In this document: in pieces, positions 24,255-33,233 of the stretch
How positions within the stretch are numbered: the stretch's first letter is position 1
Layout: each line of letters starts with the position of its first letter
From: Armatimonadota bacterium
GTDB lineage: Bacteria > Armatimonadota > Fimbriimonadia > Fimbriimonadales > Fimbriimonadaceae
Reading direction: 5' to 3'
Length of the DNA stretch: 51,555 nt
Assembly: GCA_018268395.1 (NCBI GenBank)
Contig: JAFDWQ010000007.1
Span: forward strand, 1-51,555
Translations under genes and position numbers: made by a program
Notes under the pieces: generated by a model
Databases searched by the model: none
Seen by the model: only the letters and a program-made list of their open reading frames with translations
What the model was told of the DNA's origin: nothing

Positions 24255-25667
24255 TTGCGCCCACTGCTCTTTTTGACACTGGCCACCCTCACGACCTTCG
24301 TCCGAGCCGCCGAATACACCCTCGAAGTCCGGGAAAAGGACGCCGTCGTCGGCATCAAGGTCGAAAAGCCGAGCGAAGAGTTCAGGATGCCGGCGTGGAT
24401 CCCGGGCGACTACGAACTGTTCGATTACGGCCGTCGCTTGTCCGACGTCCGCTTTTACAAGGGTGCCAAGGAGGTGCCCTCGATCCGTGGGGACGACGTC
24501 AACCTTTGGACCGTCCCGGGCGGGGCCGACCGCGTCCGTTACGTGGTCTCTCCGAGCATGGGGAACTTCAGCCCCAACTTGCAGATCCGGGCGAACGAGG
24601 TCTTTGTCAACGGGGGCGGAGTCTTCGGCTGGTTCGAAGGGCACGCTCACGAACCCGTGAAGCTCCATCTGCCGGCAAAGCCCTGGACTCCAATGGACGT
24701 CACCGGGACGACCGTCCAAGCCCGCGACTACGACCACCTGATCGACTCGCCGATCGTTATCGGTCCCGACGTCAAGGTCGCGAACGGCATCGTCCATAAC
24801 CGGACGCACCGGGTCGTCGGGTTCGGTCGGAACCAGAACGTGGACATGGACCGCTTCCTGGAAACAGGGATGGCCGCCGCAGATCAGGCGTTCCGGCTCT
24901 TCGGCGAGCTGCCGTACAAGTCTTACACGTTCTTCCTCGACTTCGGCGGCCGTGGCGGGGGGCTCGAACACGCCGATTCGACCCGCATCGGCCTGTTCCC
25001 GTCGTCGGACGCCAAGCGGTCGTACGGCATCCTGTTCCACGAGTACTTCCACTGCTTCAACGTCAAGCGGATCCGCGCCGCCTGTCTCGGGCCGTTCGAC
25101 TACACCAAACCCGCAACGACGTCGACCCTCTGGTGGCTGGAAGGCGTGACCGACTATTACGCGTCCAAGCTGGCGACCAGGGCCGGGCTGATGACCCGGG
25201 ACCAGTTCCTTGGCGAAATCGGTTCGGGCGCCGAGAGCGTGTCCCGTGGCGCCTATTTGAAAGTGTCTGCGGAGACGGCGAGCCTCCGGGTCTGGGAGGG
25301 TAAGGGCAGTTTCGGTTTCGGAGGGGCGAGCTACTACGAAAAAGGCAACGCCGTGGGGGCGTTCCTGGATCTCGCCATTCTCGGGCGGACCGGCGGCAAG
25401 AAATCGCTCGACGACGTCGTGCGGGCGCTCTACAAAGAGACGAAACCTCCCAAACCCGGCTACCAAGACGGGCGGATCCGTGAACTCTGCGTCCAGATCG
25501 GTGGGGACGACCTTGGCCCGCTCTACGACGCGGCCGTCAAGACAGCGTCACCGCTCCCGTGGGATTCGGTGCTGCCTCAGGTCGGGCTCAAGAAAGAGGG
25601 CCGGACGGTCCAAGCCGACGTTCTCGCGAGCGACGCCGCCTCGAAAGTCCTTCAGAACTGGCCGTAG
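24255..25667 (+). CDS. secreted M61 glycyl aminopeptidase-family metallopeptidase
   Basis: A 470-residue peptidase. Signal-like leader (MRPLLFLTLATLTTFVRA), an N-terminal beta domain with MPAWIPGDYELFDYGRRL, then the zinc site HEYFH near residue 262 and the third ligand in WWLEGVTDYY, both diagnostic of M61. It lacks the C-terminal PDZ domain found in many relatives. The TTG start lies 6 bases after TAGCAT and gives the leader directly. It probably trims peptides outside the cytoplasm. Confidence 0.92.
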   Translation: MRPLLFLTLATLTTFVRAAEYTLEVREKDAVVGIKVEKPSEEFRMPAWIPGDYELFDYGRRLSDVRFYKGAKEVPSIRGDDVNLWTVPGGADRVRYVVSPSMGNFSPNLQIRANEVFVNGGGVFGWFEGHAHEPVKLHLPAKPWTPMDVTGTTVQARDYDHLIDSPIVIGPDVKVANGIVHNRTHRVVGFGRNQNVDMDRFLETGMAAADQAFRLFGELPYKSYTFFLDFGGRGGGLEHADSTRIGLFPSSDAKRSYGILFHEYFHCFNVKRIRAACLGPFDYTKPATTSTLWWLEGVTDYYASKLATRAGLMTRDQFLGEIGSGAESVSRGAYLKVSAETASLRVWEGKGSFGFGGASYYEKGNAVGAFLDLAILGRTGGKKSLDDVVRALYKETKPPKPGYQDGRIRELCVQIGGDDLGPLYDAAVKTASPLPWDSVLPQVGLKKEGRTVQADVLASDAASKVLQNWP

Positions 25668-25669
25668 GT

Positions 25670-26140
25670 TCAGCGCTTCTTGCGCTTCGACGGCGGAACG
25701 GAGGCTTCATAGACGTCGATCCAGTCTTGGACGCTGAGGCGGCCGACCGTTTTCGCGACGACGTCCAAAGCGAGATCGTCGAGCCTTTTGAACCGGACGC
25801 ACGCCTTTCCCATGTCGAGTTTCTTGCCTGCGTCCTTGAACCCTTGGACGAATTCCTCTTTGACCGGCCCCTCGCCGTACGCGCACATCAGGTAGAGCGA
25901 CATGTGGTTCTTCTGAGAGGCCAAGCCGCCGAAAGGTAGGGCCTGCTTCGGGTCGCAATGGTAGCCGGAAGGATAAAGGGAATGTGGCACGTAATAGCCG
26001 ATCATCCCGTACTGCATCCCTTCTTCGAAGCCTTCCGCGAGGTTGTCCAGGATGACTTTACGGACGGCGGACAGGGCTTCGCGCCGGTCGTCCGGTAGGG
26101 AAGCGAGATACTCTTCGACGGTTGCGGCGTTGCTCTGCAC
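25670..26140 (-). CDS. DUF1801 family protein
   Basis: A 156-residue protein resembling YdhG/DUF1801: TVEEYLASLPDDRREALSAVRKVI, GMQYGMIGYYVPHSLYP, KNHMSLYLMC and GKACVRFKRLDDL. The fold is related to frataxin-like CyaY domains; function unknown. The GTG at 26140 is preferred over the in-frame TTG at 26170 because TACAAC lies 6 bases before it. Its end meets the M61 gene with a 2-base gap. Confidence 0.85.
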   Translation of the reverse strand: MQSNAATVEEYLASLPDDRREALSAVRKVILDNLAEGFEEGMQYGMIGYYVPHSLYPSGYHCDPKQALPFGGLASQKNHMSLYLMCAYGEGPVKEEFVQGFKDAGKKLDMGKACVRFKRLDDLALDVVAKTVGRLSVQDWIDVYEASVPPSKRKKR

Positions 26141-26226
26141 CCCTGGGTTGTACCTGCGCAGATCGCGCAAGACGCAACAGGCCGCACGGCACTTCTACCG
26201 TGTCCTTGTCCGTCTAGAATGCTGTG

Positions 26227-27630
26227 ATGCAGTCGGCGTGGAAGGTCGGGCTCTTCGTGGTCGTCTTCGTGGGCCTCCTCCTCGGAGCGTACGCCGTGCT
26301 CGAAAAGAACCTTTTCGCCAAGCCGACAGAACGCTATTTCGCCGACTTTGCGGACGCCGGAGGCGTCGCAACGGGCTCGGCCGTGTTCCTTTCCGGCGTC
26401 CAGGTCGGCCAGGTCAAGGACGTCCGGCTGCTCGGGCCGAAGCAAGCCCGCTTGACGTTCGACCTCGACAAAGGCACACAGATCCCGGCCGGAAGCACGG
26501 CCCAAGTCCCGATGTCGTTCATCTCTATCGGTGACACGCGGGTGTTCATCGTCCCTCCGGAGAAGGTCGACGGATATCTCCAGCCTGAGGCGGTTCTGGC
26601 GGGCCGGCTCGGTTCGCCGCTCGAGGGACTCGCCCCCGAAGCCGGCAAAACCTTGGAAGAGCTGAACAAGACGATGGTCGCGGTGCAAGGACTGCTCGAG
26701 GACAAATCCCTTAAGCACGACCTTCATGCCCTGATGAACTCGGTGACGGAAACATCGACCAAGTTCGGCGGGGTGGCGGACCGGATCGACGGCCTGATCG
26801 CTTCGAACGAAGGCCGGTTCAAAGGGCTCCTGACGTCGACGGCGGGAACCCTGGAGAACATGCGGCTCGTGAGCCTTGAACTCCAGAAGTTTGCGGCCAG
26901 TGGCCAGCTTCAAGACAAGACGACGGCCCTGCTCGACAACTTGAACGAGACCGTCAAGAAGGGGAACGCGCTCGTCGGAGACCTCCAGTCGTTCGTCAAC
27001 GACCCCGACCTCCGAGGTTCGTTGAAGGGAACGATGGAGAACGTCAAGGTCATGAGCGAATCGGGCCCCCGTATCGCGGCCGATGCTGAAGTCATGGCCA
27101 AGAACGGGGTCGAGATCACCGCCGAGACCAAGGAGCTGATGAAAAAGGCGAACAAGCTCGCCGACCAGGTCCAGGAGATGATCGAGAAGTTCAACGGCAC
27201 GATCGACAAGATCGGACAGGGAGGAAAGAGTTTCGCGAGCGGGTTGGAGTACGAGGCGACGCTCACCCAAGAATCCTCGCCCGGCCGACTCCGCGCCGAT
27301 GCGAACGTCTTCATCCCGATCGGAAAGGACAAGGTCATGATCGGCCTTTTCGACGCCTTCGAGTCCAACAAGATCAATTTTCAGATGGTCAAGAGCTTCG
27401 GCCCGAACCTGGGCCTTCGGTACGGGGCGTACGCCAGCAAGCCGGGTCTTGGGGTAGATTATTCGCTCGCGCCGAGGCTAGGCCTTCGCGGGGACGTGTT
27501 CGGACTGAACGACCCCCGCTTCGACCTTCGCCTCAACTATCAGGTCGGCCCTGGCGCATACGGTTGGGTAGGCCTGAACAAGATTTTCGAGCGGAACTCG
27601 CCGTCGGTCGGCGTGACGATCCGCAAGTAA
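26227..27630 (+). CDS. MlaD-like MCE protein with C-terminal beta domain
   Basis: A 467-residue lipid-transport protein. Residues 6-24 form a membrane anchor. About 35-110 is one MCE domain (YFADFADAGGVATGSAVFLSG, VGQVKDVRL, ISIGDTRVFIVPP). About 125-335 is long helical, coiled-coil-like sequence. From residue 339 the protein changes to about ten alternating hydrophobic strands (RLRADANVFIPIG, KVMIGLFDAF, LGLRYGAYASKPGLGVDY, LGLRGDVFGLND, RFDLRLNYQVG), like an outer-membrane barrel. It could therefore span the periplasm alone. ATG at 26227 lies 6 bases after TAGAAT. MlaE/MlaF genes are not adjacent; rplI follows by 15 bases. Confidence 0.9.
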   Translation: MQSAWKVGLFVVVFVGLLLGAYAVLEKNLFAKPTERYFADFADAGGVATGSAVFLSGVQVGQVKDVRLLGPKQARLTFDLDKGTQIPAGSTAQVPMSFISIGDTRVFIVPPEKVDGYLQPEAVLAGRLGSPLEGLAPEAGKTLEELNKTMVAVQGLLEDKSLKHDLHALMNSVTETSTKFGGVADRIDGLIASNEGRFKGLLTSTAGTLENMRLVSLELQKFAASGQLQDKTTALLDNLNETVKKGNALVGDLQSFVNDPDLRGSLKGTMENVKVMSESGPRIAADAEVMAKNGVEITAETKELMKKANKLADQVQEMIEKFNGTIDKIGQGGKSFASGLEYEATLTQESSPGRLRADANVFIPIGKDKVMIGLFDAFESNKINFQMVKSFGPNLGLRYGAYASKPGLGVDYSLAPRLGLRGDVFGLNDPRFDLRLNYQVGPGAYGWVGLNKIFERNSPSVGVTIRK

Positions 27631-27645
27631 GCGAGGAATTCGGGA

Positions 27646-28206
27646 ATGAAGGTCATCCTAAAGCAATCGGTGCCGAAAGTCGGCAAGGAAGGGCAGGTCG
27701 TGAACGTCAAGAACGGTTTTGCCCGCAACTACCTCTTTCCGCAAGGGATGGCGATCGTGGCCGACAAGAAGCAGCTCGGCGTCTTGACCCGGCGCAACGC
27801 CAAGATCGAGGCCAAGTTGGCCGAGACCAAGAGCGAAGCCGACACCATGCGCGAAAAGCTCCACGGTCAGGTGCTCAACATCGAAGGCCACGTCGGGAAG
27901 GACACGGGCAAGCTCTTCGGGGCCGTCACGTCCCAGGACATCGCCGACGCGATCAAGTCCCAGTTCGGAGTCGATCTGGACAAGAGGATCGTCCTCTTGA
28001 GCCAGCCGATCAAGCAACTCGGCAACCACACCGTCGACATCGACGTCCACCGTCAGGTCGACATCCGCATGACCGTCCGTGTGTTCGACCCTGAACTCGT
28101 CGCTGCGGAAGCCAAGAAGGCGGCGGAACGCAAGGTCATCCAAGCCGCCCCGGCCGAGACCGTTGAAAAGGTCGAAGAGTCGGAAGGCGAAGCCGTCGAA
28201 GCTTGA
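27646..28206 (+). CDS. rplI: 50S ribosomal protein L9
   Basis: A 186-residue L9. The N-terminal rRNA-binding domain (MKVILKQSVPKVGKEGQVV, VKNGFARNYLFPQGMA), connecting helix and C-terminal domain (KLFGAVTSQDIADAI) are typical. It is longer than the usual 148-150 residues because of an acidic Ala/Glu-rich tail. A GAGGAA ribosome site precedes ATG. It is unusually placed behind an MCE gene rather than with rpsF-ssb-rpsR. Confidence 0.96.
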   Translation: MKVILKQSVPKVGKEGQVVNVKNGFARNYLFPQGMAIVADKKQLGVLTRRNAKIEAKLAETKSEADTMREKLHGQVLNIEGHVGKDTGKLFGAVTSQDIADAIKSQFGVDLDKRIVLLSQPIKQLGNHTVDIDVHRQVDIRMTVRVFDPELVAAEAKKAAERKVIQAAPAETVEKVEESEGEAVEA

Positions 28207-28210
28207 CGCC

Positions 28211-29800
28211 TCAGCGGCCCATCGCCATCTTTCCGATGTCGAGGGTCACGACGCCGATCACGAGCACCATCACGAGGAACGCCCCGATGGTGCTCAATTG
28301 CATTTGAAGCTTCAGACTGAGGCGACGGCCGCCTCGTAGGAGTTCGGCGAACGCCACCATCATCTGTCCGCCGTCAAAAGGCACGATCGGCAAGAGGTTC
28401 ATGACGCCGAGCGAGACGCTCAACATCGCGGCGACCATGAAGACGGCGGGCGGGCCGGCTTTTCCAGCGTTTCCGATTTCACGGGCGATCGACGCAGGGC
28501 CACCGATGTTTTCGGCCAGCGTCTGGGGTTTCGAAACCGACTCGGCCAAACCTGCGACCAGGAGGACCGGGTACTTCACGGCGGCGTCAAACGCCTCGAC
28601 CGGTGCCAACGGCTTATGGTCGAAGACCGGCGACATCTGCAGTTTCGCCTGGATCTTCTTTTCCGACGATGGTTTGTTGTCCTCTTGGAGCACCGGACTC
28701 GGCGCCTTGTCGACCACGGGCGTCACGTTCGCGAACAGGGTCTTGCCGTCCCGTTCGTAGGTCAGGCGTACAGGTACCGGCTCGTAGCGCCCGTCCTTTT
28801 CAGTAAAGCTGACACGGACGGTCTTGACGAGGTCGTAGAACGTCGCGACGGGTTTTCCGTTCGCTTCCAGGATCTTGTCCCCGGGTTTCAAGCCGGCCTT
28901 TGCTCCGGGCCCGTCGGCCGTGAGCGACCCGATCACCGGCGTCGTCCTCGGCACCAGTTCACCGTTGATCGCCAGGACCACGGCGAGCAACAAGACCCCG
29001 AAGGCGATGCTGAAGAACGGTCCAGCGAACAGGACGGCCAGTCTCGCCAACGGGGGTTTGCTATAGAAGCCGCCTTCGATCTCGGTCTCGCTGCCGTCTT
29101 CCTTCGGGTGCATGCCACGGATCGCGGCGAATCCGCCGAGAGGAAGGCACAACAGGGAGAACTCGGTCCCATGCTTGTCCGTACGGCTCAAGAGCGGCCG
29201 GAAGAGGACCGGGCGCTTCTCAGGGCCCATCGGTCCGTCCACAAAGATCTGTCCTTGGCCGTGCTTCTCCTCTTCACCCTTGTGCAACACCGGATGGTAA
29301 TAGACGAAGAGGAGGCCGATGACGGCGAAGATCGCGAGGAGGCCCACCGTCTGAAGCGGGCCCATACCCTTGCCTCCCGTCCCGACGAAACTCAGGACGA
29401 CGGCGACCAACCAAGCTTTGGCGACCGTTCCGACCGTCGACGCCAGAGGAAGACGGTAGACGTTTCCCAATCGCGTCGCGATCCAGACCGGCAACACGGC
29501 TCCGAGAACGGCAAGGGAAGCGTAAGCGCCGATCAAGTTCTGGGCCGACATCGCCCAGGCCAGGCTCACCCCGGCAACGGTTCCGACCGCGGCCAGGATC
29601 CACGGACTGGCCATCGGTTTGGCCCCGAGTTCGGACGGTCGCGTCTTGCGGATCCCGCCCATCATCACGGCGAACGCATCGACGTGCATCCCGCATGCCC
29701 GTGCCACCCAAAAGTGTCCGAGTTCATGGACGGCGACAAGGATAGGGAGGATCGCAACGATCAGCAAAGCAGTGAGAAGCGTCTCGATCAAGGGGCCCAT
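28211..29800 (-). CDS. rseP: RseP-like site-2 protease with enlarged membrane region
   Basis: A 529-residue intramembrane M50 metalloprotease that cleaves membrane-bound regulators. Zinc site HELGH at residues 25-29; third ligand region NLLPIVPFDGGQ near the C-terminus; a PDZ domain (VIGSLTADGPGAKAGLKPGDKILEANGKPV) lies between. Between HELGH and PDZ there are about 130 extra residues with three or four additional hydrophobic helices, making it longer than typical RseP. ATG at 29800 is 11 bases after TAGAAT, an element that overlaps the end of dxr, so it may be expressed both with dxr and alone. Confidence 0.92.
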   Translation of the reverse strand: MGPLIETLLTALLIVAILPILVAVHELGHFWVARACGMHVDAFAVMMGGIRKTRPSELGAKPMASPWILAAVGTVAGVSLAWAMSAQNLIGAYASLAVLGAVLPVWIATRLGNVYRLPLASTVGTVAKAWLVAVVLSFVGTGGKGMGPLQTVGLLAIFAVIGLLFVYYHPVLHKGEEEKHGQGQIFVDGPMGPEKRPVLFRPLLSRTDKHGTEFSLLCLPLGGFAAIRGMHPKEDGSETEIEGGFYSKPPLARLAVLFAGPFFSIAFGVLLLAVVLAINGELVPRTTPVIGSLTADGPGAKAGLKPGDKILEANGKPVATFYDLVKTVRVSFTEKDGRYEPVPVRLTYERDGKTLFANVTPVVDKAPSPVLQEDNKPSSEKKIQAKLQMSPVFDHKPLAPVEAFDAAVKYPVLLVAGLAESVSKPQTLAENIGGPASIAREIGNAGKAGPPAVFMVAAMLSVSLGVMNLLPIVPFDGGQMMVAFAELLRGGRRLSLKLQMQLSTIGAFLVMVLVIGVVTLDIGKMAMGR

Positions 29801-29809
29801 AGGCTGTCC

Positions 29810-30934
29810 TTATTCTAACTGCAGAACCGAACGGACCGTTTCCCGGGCCCACGCGTCCGTCTGGAGCACGTTCTCCAGCGTCGGATCGACGGGCGTATGG
29901 CGCGAAACGGTCTCGGAGACCACGTCCGCGATCTGAAGGAACCCGCACCGACCCTTCAAGAAGGCGTTGGCGGCTTCCTCGTTCGCTGCGTTCATGGCAC
30001 ACGGAGCCGTCCGGCCGACTTTTGCGCTGTGCCGGGCGATCTCGAGACAGGCGAAGGTCGACGTGTCCACCTCTTCGAAGGTGAGCGGCCCGCTCTCGAC
30101 CGGGTTCCACCTCTTCAACCCTCCAGGTGTCCGGTCCGGATAGAGAAGGGCGTATTGGATCGGAAGACGCATGTCCGGCCAGCCGCATTGGGCCAAGACG
30201 CTCGTGTCTTTGAACTCGACGAAGCTGTGGACGATGCTTTGCGGATGGACGACGACGTCGACCTGACCGATGTCGAGGCCGAACAGCCAATGCGCTTCGA
30301 TGACCTCGAGACCCTTGTTCATCAACGTCGCCGAATCGACCGTGATCTTGCCCCCCATCCTCCACGTCGGGTGGTTCAGGGCTTCTTCGACCGATACGGA
30401 AGCCAACTCGTCCCGCTTCTTGCCCCGGAACGGACCTCCGCTCGCGGTCAGGACGAGCCGTGCCACTTGATCCGACCGGTAGCCTTGTAGACACTGGAAC
30501 ACGGCGCTGTGCTCCGAATCGATGGGCGTCATCACGAGCCCCTTTGAACGGACTAGAGGCATGACGACCTCCCCTGCCGCCACGAGGACCTCCTTACTGG
30601 CCAGAGCGATGTTTTTCCCCGCTTCGATCGCCGCCAACGTCGGCTCCAGTCCGATCACTCCGGCCACGGCGACGACCACGATGTCGGCTTCCGGAAGCGT
30701 GGCAAGGTCGACGACGGCCTGGGGACCGCCCGGTACGCCATAGGCTGCAGCCGCAGGAGCGTCGAGAAGCGCCAGTTTCGCTTCAGGAAACTCCGCCGCT
30801 TGCGCGGCGAGCGCCTCGCCGTTCCGGTGAGCGGAGAGCCCTATGACGTCCAGCCTTTCGGGATGCCTCCGGACGATGTCCAAGGTCTGCCGTCCTATGC
30901 TCCCTGTCGAACCTAAGACGACGACCCTTTTCAC
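29810..30934 (-). CDS. dxr: 1-deoxy-D-xylulose-5-phosphate reductoisomerase
   Basis: A 374-residue enzyme of the MEP isoprenoid pathway, converting DXP to MEP with NADPH. VVVLGSTGSIGRQTLDI is the NADPH motif; SKEVLVAAGE, PIDSEHSAVFQCL, LTASGGPFRG, HPTWRMGGKITVDSATLMNKGLE cover the metal/substrate site. The reading frame is open far upstream, but that part is antisense to the HDOD gene; GTG at 30934 gives the family N-terminus and lies 6 bases after TACAAA. The dxr-rseP order is common in bacteria. Confidence 0.96.
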   Translation of the reverse strand: MKRVVVLGSTGSIGRQTLDIVRRHPERLDVIGLSAHRNGEALAAQAAEFPEAKLALLDAPAAAAYGVPGGPQAVVDLATLPEADIVVVAVAGVIGLEPTLAAIEAGKNIALASKEVLVAAGEVVMPLVRSKGLVMTPIDSEHSAVFQCLQGYRSDQVARLVLTASGGPFRGKKRDELASVSVEEALNHPTWRMGGKITVDSATLMNKGLEVIEAHWLFGLDIGQVDVVVHPQSIVHSFVEFKDTSVLAQCGWPDMRLPIQYALLYPDRTPGGLKRWNPVESGPLTFEEVDTSTFACLEIARHSAKVGRTAPCAMNAANEEAANAFLKGRCGFLQIADVVSETVSRHTPVDPTLENVLQTDAWARETVRSVLQLE

Positions 30935-30951
30935 CCCCGTTTTGTACCTGA

Positions 30952-30981
30952 TTGAAAACTCGCGGCCCTGGTCGGTAAGAA
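30952..30981 (+). promoter_or_regulatory. promoter of HDOD gene
   Basis: TTGAAA (30952-30957) and TAAGAA (30976-30981) are separated by 18 bases, close to the primary sigma consensus. The predicted transcript has a leader of about 25 bases before ATG at 31013. Confidence 0.5.
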
Positions 30982-31012
30982 GTGCCCCGCCAAGCGCCGA
31001 AAATGACAATGT

Positions 31013-31921
31013 ATGTCCGATTCGAACTGGATGCACGTGGCCCCGCCCTCCGTAGACTTTGACGCCCTCCTGGCGAAGTTCCGGTCTGCGGAGAGCTTGC
31101 CGGACCTTCCGGCTTCGGCCCTCCAGCTTTGCGACGCCATCGACAAGGGCGACGCTGAGACCGGCCAGCTCGAGAAGATCATCCTCAGCGACCCCGCCAT
31201 CACCGGGAGCGTGCTCAAGGCCGCCAACAGCGCCCTTTACGGCGGGAAGTCGAACAACGCTTCGACGGTCAAGGGCGCGATCTTGCTCCTCGGGCAAAAA
31301 GCCATCCGGAGCATCGCCGTCTCGGTCTGGGTCCAGTCGCTCGTCCACCAGTCGAAGGGTTCGCCGAAGTTCGACCCGGCCAAGTTCGCCGCCCACTCGA
31401 TGTTCGTCGGCTTCCTCAGCAAGTATCTGCTTTCGACCGTCACGAGGACGAAGTCCGTCAAGAGCGCATGGACTCCGGACGAATTGTTCGCGGCCGGCGT
31501 CCTGCACGACCTTGGGATCGGGCTCCTCGCCTCGATCGACGCTAAGCTCTACGAGGCCGCCCAGTCGTTCGCCGCCGCGAACGGGAAGTCGTTGAACCAG
31601 TCGTTCCTTGAAGTCACGGGCCGCTCGGTCGACATCCTCAGCGTCGCCGCTGCACAAGCCTGGAAATTGCCGGACCTGTTCGTCGACGTGCTCATGGGCC
31701 AATCCGAGCCGCTGCTCGCTGATAAAGAGGTCGACGCCCTCTGCTGCGTCAATTACGCGGAGTACCTCGCCCAGCGGACGGGTTACGCCCTCAGCGACTG
31801 GCGGGTCGAGGCCGTGATCGAGCCGGAGGTCGAAGAACGGGTCGGACTGAGCCCGGACGACGTCTCCGACGTCCTGGAACTCGTCGCCGGTCTGACCACC
31901 GAGTTCGTCGCAGCGGCGTAA
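31013..31921 (+). CDS. HDOD domain protein
   Basis: A 302-residue protein with an HDOD domain (LPDLPASALQLCDAIDKGDAE; SDPAITGSVLKAANSALYG; AILLLGQKAIRSIAVSVWV; VLHDLGIGLLASID), a catalytically inactive relative of HD phosphohydrolases used in signalling and motility control. No receiver or GGDEF domain is fused. It is divergent from dxr, with 78 bases between starts. Confidence 0.93.
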   Translation: MSDSNWMHVAPPSVDFDALLAKFRSAESLPDLPASALQLCDAIDKGDAETGQLEKIILSDPAITGSVLKAANSALYGGKSNNASTVKGAILLLGQKAIRSIAVSVWVQSLVHQSKGSPKFDPAKFAAHSMFVGFLSKYLLSTVTRTKSVKSAWTPDELFAAGVLHDLGIGLLASIDAKLYEAAQSFAAANGKSLNQSFLEVTGRSVDILSVAAAQAWKLPDLFVDVLMGQSEPLLADKEVDALCCVNYAEYLAQRTGYALSDWRVEAVIEPEVEERVGLSPDDVSDVLELVAGLTTEFVAAA

Positions 31922-31976
31922 ACCCTGTCTGGGGCCGACCCCGCGAATCTGTCGGGAGCGGAGCATAATCCGCCCC

Positions 31977-33230
31977 ATGTCCGCGACCGTGGCCACCGAC
32001 CGTCTGATCCTCTCGGACGAGCAAGCCCACCGCCTGAGCGAACAGTTCGGCACGCCCCTGTACGTCCTCGACGAATCCCTGCTTCGGGCCAGGGCGCGCG
32101 AGTTCGTATCGGCATGGCCGGGCGAGGTCTCGTTCGCGACCAAGGCAAACTCGACCTTGGCCGTGGTCAAGATCGCCTACTCGGAAGGGTGTACGGTCGA
32201 CGTCGCGAGCGAAGGCGAACTTCGTGCCGCGCTCAAGGCCGGCGTTCCGGCATCGGCGTGCCGGCTCCACGGGAACAACAAGAGCGTGTCCGAGATCAAG
32301 TTTGCCGTCGAGTCCGGCGTCGGCAAGATCATCGCTGACGCGTTCGAGGAGCTCGAGCGTCTCGCTGCCTTCCCACGGCTACCGGACGTCCTCCTCCGGA
32401 TCGCCCCAGGCGTCGACCCCAAGACCAACGCCAAAATCTCGACCGGTCAGGCCGATACGAAGTTCGGGTTCGGGCTCGACCAAGCCGAGCAGGCGCTTGT
32501 GCGCGCTTTAGAGCTGAAGCTCCCTGTGATCGGGTTCCACTGTCACGTCGGGTCCCAGCTCATGGACGCCGAGTCCCAAGTGAACGGGGCGAAGACGCTC
32601 GCTTCCTTGGCCGTCGACATGAAGGAGAGGCACGGATGGTCCGCGTCCTTCCTGAACGTCGGAGGCGGACTCGGCGTAAGGTACTCGGAAGGGGACAGAC
32701 CGATGCCCGTTAACGAATTCTGCCGATCGATCGCAACGGCCGTCCAGGAGACCGTCCAGGGACGCTTGGACCTGAACCTCGGCATGGAACCGGGCCGCGC
32801 CATGGTCGCCGGCGCGGGAGTCACGCTCTATGAGGTCGGGGTCGTGAAGCGTGCCTCGACAGGCCGAAAGTACGTCGCCGTCGACGGCGGACTGAGCGAC
32901 AACCCCCGGCCCGCGTTCTACGGGTCCAAGTACGAACTCGTCTGGCATTCGCGAGAGAGCACAGGTTCCGAGACTGTGACGGTGTCCGGCAAACACTGCG
33001 AAACCGACACGCTCTTCCCGGACGTGCAAGCACCGGCGGGCGTCGAAGCCGGAGACATGCTTCAAGTCCTCGGAACAGGCGCTTACAACTCCGTCATGGC
33101 GAGCAACTACAACCGGCTCCCAAGGCCGGCGGCCGTCCTTCTACGCACCGACGGGAGCGCCGTGGTCGTCCAGGAGCGGGAGACGTTCGAGCAAGTCCTG
33201 CAGCGCGAGAGACTGCCGGAGGGGCTCTGA
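31977..33230 (+). CDS. lysA: diaminopimelate decarboxylase
   Basis: A 417-residue PLP enzyme making L-lysine from meso-diaminopimelate. The PLP lysine is K56 in SFATKANS; HVGSQ, NVGGGLG, EPGRAMVAGAG and the C-terminal GTGAYNSVMASNYN motif match LysA. ATG at 31977 lies 7 bases after CATAAT. It leads a three-gene unit with an M50 protease and trpS (gaps 3 and 6 bases). Confidence 0.95.
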   Translation: MSATVATDRLILSDEQAHRLSEQFGTPLYVLDESLLRARAREFVSAWPGEVSFATKANSTLAVVKIAYSEGCTVDVASEGELRAALKAGVPASACRLHGNNKSVSEIKFAVESGVGKIIADAFEELERLAAFPRLPDVLLRIAPGVDPKTNAKISTGQADTKFGFGLDQAEQALVRALELKLPVIGFHCHVGSQLMDAESQVNGAKTLASLAVDMKERHGWSASFLNVGGGLGVRYSEGDRPMPVNEFCRSIATAVQETVQGRLDLNLGMEPGRAMVAGAGVTLYEVGVVKRASTGRKYVAVDGGLSDNPRPAFYGSKYELVWHSRESTGSETVTVSGKHCETDTLFPDVQAPAGVEAGDMLQVLGTGAYNSVMASNYNRLPRPAAVLLRTDGSAVVVQERETFEQVLQRERLPEGL

Positions 33231-33233
33231 CCC

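Noticed and set aside
28616-29818. 400-codon plus-strand frame
   Set aside because: Antisense to rseP; composition is charged and low-complexity without a recognisable family.
30935-32170. N-terminal extension of dxr by about 410 codons
   Set aside because: The extension is antisense to the HDOD gene and has no domain; Dxr homologues begin at the GTG at 30934.
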